From: Vreelandella azerica
GTDB lineage: Bacteria > Pseudomonadota > Gammaproteobacteria > Pseudomonadales > Halomonadaceae
Length of the DNA: 64,000 bases
Assembly (NCBI RefSeq): GCF_013112225.1
Contig: NZ_JABFHI010000002.1
Coordinates: 434,001-498,000 of the forward strand
Reading direction: 5' to 3'
Shown: one piece after another, positions 45,195-52,351 of the stretch
How the letters are laid out: each line of letters begins with the position of its first letter
Position numbering within the stretch: the stretch's first letter is position 1
The notes under the pieces: generated by a model
Database searches by the model: none
Told to the model about the DNA's origin: nothing
Seen by the model: the letters and a program-made list of their open reading frames with translations, nothing else
Made by a program: the position numbers and the translations under genes

Positions 45195-45884
45195 TTACAG
45201 AGTGGGGCAGTCCGGCGGGTTTGAGTCGGCGGAGAAGACCAGAGTGCTGTAACGGGCGGAGGCATCGCCACCGGCGTTATCACCATCGGTCATCAGCGCA
45301 ACGCCATCAATGCTTGCCGGGCGTTCACCAAACAGACGTTGATAGTCGGCTTGTACATTGCGCACCTCGGCAACCCATTGGCTCTGTTTCTGTTCACCGC
45401 TCTGCAGGGCCAGAAGCTGGGCGCGGTCGGTAAAGGCATTGGGCCAGGCGCTGCCTGCCGGTTGGTTGGATGACCAGACGTAATTCACGGATTCAATTTG
45501 CCAGGGTAACAGGCCTGTCTTGCGCGCCACATAGACCCGCGCGGGGTAGTCATCGCCCGCCTTGGTGGTCTCATCCAGGCCAGGGTAGAGCGAATCGACC
45601 TGCCAGCACCATTTCAGGTAAGGCGTTTTATCAAGATCAATCTCGCGCTCCAGGTATAGCGCCGAGGCCTGGCCGTTGGCCCTGGCCTGAAGCGCTGCCT
45701 GCCCGTCTTCCTCGATGATCTGGTAATCGGTTTCGCCTTCAAAACTGCGGGTCGGCCAGTTTTCCATATGGTAGGGAGAAAAGCGCTGATCGTCGCTGCC
45801 GATGGCGGGAGTGATCACCACTGCCAGCCAGGTCAGCAATAACCAGCGTAGCGCGGAAGACACTAACGTGCTTGAGGCTGGCAT
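45195..45884 (-). CDS. Exported DUF3047 protein of an ECF sigma operon
   Basis: A 229-residue protein with a signal segment ('ALRWLLLTWLAVVITPAIGS') and a DUF3047 domain ('PYLKWCWQVDSLYPGLDETT', 'YPARVYVARKTGLLPWQIES', 'DGVALMTDGDNAGGDASARY'). The family function is not known; the fold is probably a beta-sandwich with carbohydrate- or lipid-binding character. It begins two bases after the zinc-finger anti-sigma gene, preceded by GGAG, so it is third in the operon and is likely part of the sigma factor's stress response. Confidence 0.88.
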   Translation of the reverse strand: MPASSTLVSSALRWLLLTWLAVVITPAIGSDDQRFSPYHMENWPTRSFEGETDYQIIEEDGQAALQARANGQASALYLEREIDLDKTPYLKWCWQVDSLYPGLDETTKAGDDYPARVYVARKTGLLPWQIESVNYVWSSNQPAGSAWPNAFTDRAQLLALQSGEQKQSQWVAEVRNVQADYQRLFGERPASIDGVALMTDGDNAGGDASARYSTLVFSADSNPPDCPTL

Positions 45885-45886
45885 GG

Positions 45887-46081
45887 TTAGCTCCGTGATG
45901 AGGTGTCGTCGGTATCCGGCAGTTTATCACCGAGGCCGTGAAGTAGCTCAAACTGTGATTCACAGCGTCGGCAGGCGCTGCACATTAAGGTATGCAGGCG
46001 CAATTGCAGCTGTTCCCGGCGCGTTAGTGGGCGGTCGAGCTTCAGCGACATCAGCTTGGTCGCTTCGCGGCACATGATCAT
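45887..46081 (-). CDS. Small zinc-finger (zf-HC2) anti-sigma factor
   Basis: A 64-residue protein without membrane segments. 'MCREATKLMSLKLDRPLTRR' followed by 'LRLHTLMCSACRRCESQFELL' is the HxxxCxxC-type zinc-binding anti-sigma domain (His30, Cys34, Cys37, with an early Cys4). Such short ZAS proteins bind and silence ECF sigma factors and often respond to redox stress by losing zinc. It sits between the sigma gene and DUF3047. Two in-frame ATGs (46081, 46075) are possible starts. Confidence 0.82.
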   Translation of the reverse strand: MIMCREATKLMSLKLDRPLTRREQLQLRLHTLMCSACRRCESQFELLHGLGDKLPDTDDTSSRS

Positions 46082-46111
46082 GATCGGCCCCCTTGGGTGA
46101 TCTACCGGCAG

Positions 46112-46699
46112 TTAATGGGCAAGCCAACCTTTTTCAATACATTGACGCAGTTTCAGGCGCGCACGATGCAGGATGACCCAGCAATTGGTTTCCGTGACGC
46201 CGATTTCCTTACAGATCGCCTGTGTAGAAAGGCCCATAAATTCGCGCAGCGTGAACACGCGGGCAATATTTTCTGGCAGGGCAATCATGCAGGCGTCGAG
46301 AGCTTGCCAGAACTGGCGGTTCTCCAACACCTTATCCGGCTCACCCCAGGGTTGAGGGCGCGACGCCGCCTGCCAACGGCCACTGGCCTGGAAAGGAGCT
46401 TCCTGAAACAGCGCATCGAGGGCGTCATCCTGGCTCAGGCTGTCATCAAACTGCCAGCTGGCAAAACGCTTCTGTTGGCGCATGCGTTCAAGCATCTTGT
46501 TTTTGAGGATACCGAACACCCAGGTTTCAAAGGCTGAGCGGCCCTCGAAACTGGCATGCTTTTCGAGCGCCACGACATAGGTATCCTGCACCACATCTTC
46601 AGCGGCAGCGGCGTCGCGCAGTTGCAGCCTGGCAAAGGTCACAAGCCTTGGCCGCATCGCGGCAAGGTGATCCATCGGTGATCCTGTGACCTCAGTCAT
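46112..46699 (-). CDS. ECF-type RNA polymerase sigma factor
   Basis: A 195-residue sigma-70-family ECF factor. Region 2 is visible in 'AEDVVQDTYVVALEKHASFE' and continues into 'FETWVFGILKNKMLERMRQQ'. Region 4 helix-turn-helix is 'FTLREFMGLSTQAICKEIGV'. A longer linker with 'PQPWGEPDKVLENRQFWQAL' separates them, as in a defined ECF subgroup that pairs with short zinc-finger anti-sigma proteins. It is first in the operon, with GGAG before ATG 46699. Its target genes beyond this operon are unknown. Confidence 0.92.
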   Translation of the reverse strand: MTEVTGSPMDHLAAMRPRLVTFARLQLRDAAAAEDVVQDTYVVALEKHASFEGRSAFETWVFGILKNKMLERMRQQKRFASWQFDDSLSQDDALDALFQEAPFQASGRWQAASRPQPWGEPDKVLENRQFWQALDACMIALPENIARVFTLREFMGLSTQAICKEIGVTETNCWVILHRARLKLRQCIEKGWLAH

Positions 46700-46888
46700 C
46701 GTGATTTAACTCCCTGTCTGACTTGCCGCATGGAAAGCCCTTAAAAGGGCGATGTGTACCGATAGCAAAAGCGTACTTCAGTGGCTGGAGGCTGTATGGG
46801 CATTCTACAGATGCATCGTCAGCGTAAGATTGATTATGGAACAATCAGTACAAAAATGGCAAATCGTCATCCAATGCTTAGAAAGTAG
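46700..46888. other. Intergenic region upstream of the ECF sigma gene
   Basis: Divergent side of the sigma operon. No gene or clear promoter pair is seen. An autoregulated ECF promoter for the leftward operon would be expected here. Confidence 0.45.
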
Positions 46889-47188
46889 AGGCAGGATGTA
46901 AGGAATCGTCTGACGCCTTCACTGAGTAGCTATAAGCTTTCCTGTGCCACCTGCCACGGTAGCGATGGGCAATCGGGTTATCAGGGAACCTTTGATCAGG
47001 CGTTTCCGCATAGCGTTAACATGGGGGTGCAGCAGTTTGGCATGGAGACTGTTTACGCCGATGAAATGGTGCAGATCTGTATGGTAGCGCCGATGGCGGC
47101 AGAGCCATTAGCCTGGGATTCTGACGAAATCGCGTCTCTATCTGCTTTTGTAGTGGATGCCCAAGCCCGTTACAACGAAGAAAATTAA
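46889..47188 (+). pseudogene. Remnant of a SoxA-like c-type cytochrome
   Basis: An open frame without a start codon: it follows a TAG at 46886 and encodes about 99 residues to a TAA at 47188. It contains a haem-binding CxxCH ('YKLSCATCHGSDGQSGYQG') and a C-terminal block 'AEPLAWDSDEIASLSAFV' resembling the SoxA/TsdA cytochrome group. No signal peptide or ATG/GTG precedes it, so it is N-terminally truncated. It may be a decayed gene or the 3' end of one disrupted by a further indel. It points rightward toward the DUF302 gene and the sulfur/arsenic-type cluster. Confidence 0.65.
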
Positions 47189-47253
47189 TGCCGCTTTTTT
47201 TTTTATCGATAAGGCCGCATCACCGTTGTCGGAGAGGCGGCCTTTATTGGTGG

Positions 47254-47763
47254 CTATGGCGCGGTGGTGTCTGCGCCAATGTCTGCAAATAGGGCGTCAA
47301 GTTCAGCGGCAATCCGGGCAAGCTCGTCGTCCTTACCTTCGCTATAAGGTGAAAAAACCGCGCTGGGTACCTTCCATGCCAGAGTGGCGCTGCCATCTTC
47401 ATTTTCGGTGACGTAAAAACGCAGCGGCGCTTCGATCATGGCCGGAACGCTTTGGCGCAGGATGCGCACCGCAAAATCATTGCGAAAAACACCCACTACC
47501 CGATTACCGGGAATCTCAATACCGCGCTGGGCGGCGGCTTGTGTCGGTCCCGCCTCGGTCACCACGAACATGTCCGCCTCACTGATGGCGCTGTGCAAGG
47601 CTTCCAGCAAGGCGGTATAGCCCTGTTCGGTGGGTATCACTTCCCAGCCCTCATCGGGCCAGTTATCGGCCATGGCCTGAGTGGATAATGCCAGGCCCGC
47701 GCCAAGCAACAGCGGGGCTAACAGACGTGGTGTGATGAAAGCGTGGCGTATGCAAAAAGACAT
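47254..47763 (-). CDS. Secreted DUF302 protein
   Basis: A 169-residue exported protein with a signal peptide (about residues 1-32, ending 'STQAMA') and a DUF302 domain: 'YTALLEALHSAISEADMFVV', 'NRVVGVFRNDFAVRILRQSV', 'APLRFYVTENEDGSATLAWK'. DUF302 proteins are small periplasmic alpha-beta proteins of unknown role, often near sulfur or metal genes. AGGAGA precedes ATG 47763. It could be co-transcribed with the ACR3-like gene upstream (140 bases away). Confidence 0.88.
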   Translation of the reverse strand: MSFCIRHAFITPRLLAPLLLGAGLALSTQAMADNWPDEGWEVIPTEQGYTALLEALHSAISEADMFVVTEAGPTQAAAQRGIEIPGNRVVGVFRNDFAVRILRQSVPAMIEAPLRFYVTENEDGSATLAWKVPSAVFSPYSEGKDDELARIAAELDALFADIGADTTAP

Positions 47764-47903
47764 CTAATGTCTCCTGTTGTGGTGAAGGCGACAAAGCGCC
47801 GCCGAAAGCTAACAAGAGACTTGGTGCAGGCAATCAGCCATACCTTACATCATTTATCCCGCTGGGTTCTGGTCGCCGATGATGGCAAATAACCGCGGTG
47901 AAC

Positions 47904-48884
47904 TTACTCCGCAGGGCCGAACAGGCGCGGGGTGAACTTGACGTACCAGGCGGCAGATTGCACCTGGATGATGTAGGCCAGGGCGATTAACAGGGCCGCA
48001 TCGGCACCGGCCTCACCGAAGGCGTTCATGGCCAGCGCCAGGGCAATCGATAGGTTGCGCATCACGGTGCCGTAGACCAGGGCAATCCCATCGCCACGGG
48101 AAAGCCAGGTGCGCGCAACCCAGGTGCTCAGTGCATAGTTGATGGCATACAACAGCGCGAGCGGTAAGAGGATATCCAGCAGTAGCATGGGCTGGCTCAG
48201 CAGATCATCAGCTTTCAGCGCCATGGCAACAAATACGATCCCCAGTACCCCCAGCGTCGCAAAAGGCGGAAACTTCGGGCCGATATGCTGGCGGTAATGG
48301 CGTTGGCCATGGCGCTTGACCAGCCATTTGCGGGTCAGCTGTCCGGCCACCAGCGGCAGGCCGATCACCAGCAGGATCTGCCGGAAGACCGCCACCAGAT
48401 CCACCGGGATATTGGCGCCCATCAACCACTGCACGTAAAAAGGCGTTGCCAGTGACCCCAGCAAGAGGCCAATCACGGTCATCTTGACCGCGGCAGGCAG
48501 GTTACCCTTGGCAAAGCCCGTCCAGGAAATGGTCATCCCGCTGGTGGGCAGCAAGGCGGAAAGCAGCAGGCCAAGCGCCAGATAGGGCTGGTCGGCAAAC
48601 CACCACAGCCCGATGCCAAAGGCAATAAAAGGGATGACCGCAAAGTTGAGCAGCTGGGCCAGCCCCTGGGCGCGCAGGTCGCCGCCGTTGAATAACTCAT
48701 GCAGACGCAGATTGACCATCATGGGATAGATCATCAATAGCGTCAGCGGAATCACCAGGACACTCAGCCCGCTCACCGGCAGCAGGGCGCCTGCTACCAG
48801 GCCGAGCAGCATGGTGACAGGAATGGCCACCAGCAGGTTGCGGGTGAGGCGTTGGATCAGTTGCATTGTGATGTTTAGTTTCAT
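47904..48884 (-). CDS. ACR3/bile-acid:sodium-symporter-family permease (arsenic-resistance type)
   Basis: A ten-helix membrane protein of the BART superfamily, about 326 residues from ATG 48884 (GGAG eight bases upstream; the ATG five codons earlier lacks one). It has 'LLPTSGMTISWTGFAKGN' and 'YGTVMRNLSIALALAMNAFG', close to the arsenite exporter ACR3/ArsB group. However, the conserved cysteine of true ACR3 ('TRC' motif in helix 4) is not seen; the segment reads 'LLPTSGMT'. Substrate is therefore uncertain: arsenite, a sulfur anion or an organic anion. It is third in an apparent operon DsrE - MFS - permease. Confidence 0.75.
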   Translation of the reverse strand: MKLNITMQLIQRLTRNLLVAIPVTMLLGLVAGALLPVSGLSVLVIPLTLLMIYPMMVNLRLHELFNGGDLRAQGLAQLLNFAVIPFIAFGIGLWWFADQPYLALGLLLSALLPTSGMTISWTGFAKGNLPAAVKMTVIGLLLGSLATPFYVQWLMGANIPVDLVAVFRQILLVIGLPLVAGQLTRKWLVKRHGQRHYRQHIGPKFPPFATLGVLGIVFVAMALKADDLLSQPMLLLDILLPLALLYAINYALSTWVARTWLSRGDGIALVYGTVMRNLSIALALAMNAFGEAGADAALLIALAYIIQVQSAAWYVKFTPRLFGPAE

Positions 48885-48920
48885 CTTTACGCTCTCCATG
48901 CGGCTAATTTTTCGGGCTTT

Positions 48921-50168
48921 TCAAGTGCTGGCGCTGGCTTTCTGGTGGTTATTTTGCTGCCACCCGATCAGCGCTATGGCGATGATCAGAATGGGCAACA
49001 GCATGGCAAGGTTAAGGGTTTCCCAGCCGAGATGGTGCAAGAGTTGACCGGACATCAGCGAGCCAACCGCCACCAGGGAGAAGATGATCAGATCATTGAC
49101 GCCCTGTACCTTGCCGCGTTCTGCCTCGCTGTGGGTCGCGGCCAGAAGGGCGCTGCCGCCGATAAACAGGAAGTTCCAGCCGATGCCCAGCAGCACCAGG
49201 GCAACCCAGAAATGCGCCATGGAGGTGCCAAGATTGCTGAACAGCACGGTACCGAGCAGAATCACCACCCCGGCGGTCAGAATGCGTTCAACGCCAAACC
49301 GGCTGATCAGGCTGCCGGTAAAAAACGACGGCGCATACATGCCCAGCACATGCCATTGCATGATGAAGACCACCTGAGACATCTCGAACCCCTGGCCGCG
49401 CATGGCCAGCGGTGTGGCGGTCATGACCAGCACCATCACCCCGTAGCCGATCGCCCCGGCAATCACGGCGACCCTGAAGCGTGGCTGGCGGGCAATGCTC
49501 GCCATGGGGCGAGTGACTTCACCGGGTTGAGGTTCGCCGCTGGCGGGCACCTTGAGCTGGCTGAGCAGGCCGATGGCGAAAAGCGCCAGCAGTGCAATGA
49601 TCAGATAGGGGCCGCCCGAAGGAACGCCCGGCACCCAATCCAGGGTAGCGCTGGCATTCCAGGGGCCAAGGAAAGCGGCTACGACGCCGCCCGCCATGAC
49701 CAGCGAAATAGCCTTGCTGCGAAACCCAGGGCTTGCCACGTCAACGGCTGCGAAACGGTAATACATGGCAAAGCCCTGATACAGGCCAATCAGCAGGTTA
49801 CCGGCGCAGAACAGCCAGAAGGAACCTGCCGCAATACCGCCAAGGCTTACCAGGCCACCGCCAACACCGCCTAGGCCAGCGCCGAGGATAAACCCCATAC
49901 GGCGGCCCACGCGTTTCATGAACAGTGACGCGGGCAGGGTAGAAGTCACAGTGCCAATCATCATGATGGCAATCGGCAGAGTCGCATAGGCCGGATTGGG
50001 GCTGAGCTGCTGGCCAACCACGCCGCTGAGCGTCATAACGGTGATGGTCGCGACCATGAACAGCATCTGACTGACCACCAGAATGGCCACGTTGAGCTTC
50101 TCACGGGGCTTGGCGCTATCCGCGCTGTTGGCCTGTTGATTGTTGCGGGATTGTTTATCTACAACCAT
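48921..50168 (-). CDS. Major facilitator superfamily transporter
   Basis: A 415-residue MFS permease with 12 predicted helices. The loop 2-3 motif is 'FMKRVGRRMGFILGAGLGGV'. The second half begins near 'RFRVAVIAGAIGYGVMVLVM'. It resembles exporters found beside arsenic and rhodanese genes. It lies 28 bases downstream of the DsrE gene and 36 upstream of the ACR3-like gene. Substrate is unknown; a sulfur-containing or arsenic-containing compound is inferred only from the neighbours. Confidence 0.88.
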   Translation of the reverse strand: MVVDKQSRNNQQANSADSAKPREKLNVAILVVSQMLFMVATITVMTLSGVVGQQLSPNPAYATLPIAIMMIGTVTSTLPASLFMKRVGRRMGFILGAGLGGVGGGLVSLGGIAAGSFWLFCAGNLLIGLYQGFAMYYRFAAVDVASPGFRSKAISLVMAGGVVAAFLGPWNASATLDWVPGVPSGGPYLIIALLALFAIGLLSQLKVPASGEPQPGEVTRPMASIARQPRFRVAVIAGAIGYGVMVLVMTATPLAMRGQGFEMSQVVFIMQWHVLGMYAPSFFTGSLISRFGVERILTAGVVILLGTVLFSNLGTSMAHFWVALVLLGIGWNFLFIGGSALLAATHSEAERGKVQGVNDLIIFSLVAVGSLMSGQLLHHLGWETLNLAMLLPILIIAIALIGWQQNNHQKASAST

Positions 50169-50196
50169 TCGGATGTTTTCCTGAAGAGGTTAAAAG

Positions 50197-50541
50197 TTAG
50201 AAAATCAGCACTTTGTCTGCTCGGACAGTGGTCTCAGCCAATTCATCCATAGTGCTGCGTTGCGCGCCTTTGACAACCTCTTCGTCGCTGATACCACGAG
50301 CATCCAGACAAGTGCCGCAAAGTAGCACTTGCCCCTTGTTGGTGACACGTTTCAGCATTCTTTCGGCATTGTAGTAGCCATCAGGCGTTTTCTGGCCACT
50401 TTTAGCACCTGATACAGCATCCCCCATCAGGAAAACCGTTACGTCTGTTTCCTGTTTGATCAGTGCATGGGCAAGACGTAAGCCGTTATATAAGCGCTCG
50501 GTTCCATAGGGAGGATCATTAACGATGATCAAAGTATGCAT
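50197..50541 (-). CDS. DsrE-family sulfur-carrier-like protein
   Basis: A 114-residue protein of the DsrE/TusD fold. 'LIIVNDPPYGTERLYNGLRL' begins the domain. Cysteines Cys75 and Cys78 in 'QVLLCGTCLDARGI' sit where the persulfide-carrying cysteine of the family occurs. It is first in the leftward operon and divergent from the ArsR-rhodanese gene, which suggests joint control and a role in handling persulfide sulfur. GAGG precedes the ATG. Confidence 0.9.
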   Translation of the reverse strand: MHTLIIVNDPPYGTERLYNGLRLAHALIKQETDVTVFLMGDAVSGAKSGQKTPDGYYNAERMLKRVTNKGQVLLCGTCLDARGISDEEVVKGAQRSTMDELAETTVRADKVLIF

Positions 50542-50687
50542 AGTTGTTTGCCTCTTTTTGCGGGTGCTTTAGTGTGTACTTCTATCTAACAGGCACTTGG
50601 ATTTCATTCAATTAATCAATAGAATATTATTAGTTTGAGTAGAAGACGCCACCGTTGTCAAGCGTCTCATCAATGAGGAAAACCGTT

Positions 50688-51349
50688 ATGTCTTCGCAAC
50701 AGGATGTGCTGAATACCCTGGCACAGGTCGCCCGGGCACTGGGGAATGGTCATCGCCTGGCCTTGCTGGAGCACCTGGCTCAGGCGCCAGCCTCGGTTGA
50801 AACTCTGGCAGGTAAGGCAGATCTTGCAGTTGCCAACACGTCCCAGCATTTACAGCATCTACGCCGGGCAGGTCTGGTGACTGCCCGGCGTTGTGGCAAG
50901 CAGATGATCTACCAGCTCACCGATGAGCGGATACCTTTGCTAATGAACCTGTTACGAGAGGTGGCAGAAACCAATCTGGCAGAAATGGAGCGCTTGGTGG
51001 GGCAGCTATTTACGGATCAAGACGCGATGGCGAACTGCAGGCTGTTTCGCACCAGGAATTGCTGGCAAGCCTTACTCGGGGTGAGGTATTGCTGTTGGAT
51101 GTGCGTCCGCAGGAAGAGTTTGCGGTTGGGCACTTGCCGGAAGCGATCAACATCCCGCTGGATACGCTGGAATTATTGCTGGAGACCCTGCCACAGGATC
51201 GGGAAATTGTTGCCTACTGCCGAGGCCCTTACTGCGCGCTTTCTCATGAAGCAGTGCAATGCCTGCGCGAACGTGGTTACCGGGTGCGCCGATTTGAAGA
51301 GGGCTTTCCCGAATGGAAAGCGGCTGGCCTGCCGGTAGAGCGCGCATAA
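50688..51349 (+). CDS. ArsR-family repressor fused to a rhodanese domain (frameshifted in this sequence)
   Basis: A two-domain protein of about 220 residues. The N-terminal half is a winged-helix ArsR repressor ('ALGNGHRLALLEHLAQAPAS', 'TSQHLQHLRRAGLVTARRCG'). The C-terminal half is a rhodanese with active-site loop 'CRGPYCALS'. The printed frame breaks near 51022-51027; one added base gives 'DGELQAVSHQELLASLTRGE' and joins the domains. The ATG at 50688 follows TGAGG; an earlier in-frame ATG (50655) is less likely. Such fusions probably sense persulfide or sulfane sulfur through the rhodanese cysteine and control the divergent DsrE-MFS-permease genes; this is inferred. Confidence 0.85.
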
Positions 51350-51356
51350 GGCATAT

Positions 51357-51908
51357 TTATGAGGCTAGCTGGGCTTTCCAATGGCGTAGCGTTGAGGGGT
51401 GAACGCCAAAGTGTTCGGGTAGGGCAATGTCCTGCTCGGCGCAGAGCAGGCTGATCAGCGCCATATGATGAATGCTGTGGCTGGTCAGAAAGGCCAGTTC
51501 GCGCCCCAGGCTGCTGGGTAGGTAGGCTGTTGTGTGCATCTCATTGGCGTCAAGCGGATAGCCAAGTGTCAGCGCCGTATCGGCTGGCAGTGTGGCCACT
51601 CTGGTCAGGGCGTTATCGATGGCGTGCAGATGTTGCAATGCTGTCTGAGGGCAGGTTTCAAGCCAGGTGTCACGCTTGCGTCCTTCGTAATCCAGGCTGG
51701 CGATGGCGTTCAGGTGATCAAGCAGTGTCTGATAATGTTCAAGAATATGCCGCACATGCTTGCCTACCGACTGGGTGGCCTGTGGCGCTTGCAGGTGCTG
51801 GTAGCTGGCAGGCGAAATATGCTCAAGCAGCGCGGCCAACTGATTGAGGGCCTGGCGGTTTTCCTCGGCCAGCGCGCCCGTGTATGAGAGTAATCTTGCT
51901 GCCATCAT
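51357..51908 (-). CDS. DinB-like four-helix protein
   Basis: About 183 residues from ATG 51908 (a second ATG follows directly; GAGG nine bases upstream; a longer frame to 51959 has no ribosome site). The DinB/YfiT metal-binding fold is indicated by 'QSVGKHVRHILEHYQTLLDH' and 'LGRELAFLTSHSIHHMALIS', which supply the three-histidine metal site. Members include thiol-dependent S-transferases; the substrate is unknown. It lies 78 bases downstream of the Glu-Gly peptide gene on the same strand, so it may be third in that operon. It converges on the ArsR-rhodanese gene. Confidence 0.85.
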   Translation of the reverse strand: MMAARLLSYTGALAEENRQALNQLAALLEHISPASYQHLQAPQATQSVGKHVRHILEHYQTLLDHLNAIASLDYEGRKRDTWLETCPQTALQHLHAIDNALTRVATLPADTALTLGYPLDANEMHTTAYLPSSLGRELAFLTSHSIHHMALISLLCAEQDIALPEHFGVHPSTLRHWKAQLAS

Positions 51909-51986
51909 GACGTTCAACCTCGTCCTGAAATCACTGTGCCAGCGCCAGGGCTGGCACAATGTGGTTTGGGTGATGAAAGGAGGGGT

Positions 51987-52280
51987 TTAACCTGCTTCTG
52001 GGCTGCCTTCTGCGCTGCCTTCGCCTTCTCCCTCGCCTTCACCTTCTCCTTCATGTTCACCCTCGCCTTCCGCACCGCCTTCGGCGCTATGGGCTTCGGC
52101 CAACATATGAGGGGCATCCTCGAACTGGCTGTAGCCACCTTGGGTGTCGTCAGCCTGCGCCTGCATGGCCAGACCGCTGGCAGCCAGTGCCAGTGCCGGA
52201 GCGGTGTAGGCGAACTGGCGGCCAAGACGGCTGAGCAGGCGACGTTTGCTTTCTTGTTGAGACATGGTTTTGTTAGGCAT
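51987..52280 (-). CDS. Secreted peptide with C-terminal Glu-Gly repeats (candidate substrate of the TTL-like enzyme)
   Basis: A 97-residue protein. Residues 1-43 are a basic N-region with twin arginines ('ESKRRLLSRLG') followed by a hydrophobic segment ('APALALAASGLAMQAQA'), an export signal of Sec or Tat type. Residues 44-65 are 'DDTQGGYSQFEDAPHMLAEA' plus HS. Residues 66-97 are almost only Glu, Gly, Ala and Ser, with a run of Glu-Gly dipeptides at 71-88. No cysteine is present. GAGG lies seven bases before ATG 52280. It is 71 bases downstream of the TTL/PqqD/HprK-like gene on the same strand. Its acidic Glu-Gly tail resembles tubulin C-terminal tails, the targets of eukaryotic TTL-family ligases. 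I infer it is the peptide modified by the neighbour. I know of no named family. Confidence 0.75.
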   Translation of the reverse strand: MPNKTMSQQESKRRLLSRLGRQFAYTAPALALAASGLAMQAQADDTQGGYSQFEDAPHMLAEAHSAEGGAEGEGEHEGEGEGEGEGEGSAEGSPEAG

Positions 52281-52351
52281 AACTTTTCCTCTTTATTGTC
52301 GGATCAGATGTCGATCAGGGTCGTGCTGTGCCACAAGACGTCATGGCACGG

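Noticed and set aside
48945-49874. A 309-codon frame on the plus strand
   Set aside because: It lies opposite the MFS gene, is rich in His, Gln and Gly as antisense of membrane codons, and has no domain.
51914-52225. A Lys/Ala-rich frame overlapping the Glu-Gly peptide gene on the same strand
   Set aside because: It is the shifted reading of the GAG-GGC repeats and lacks a ribosome site.
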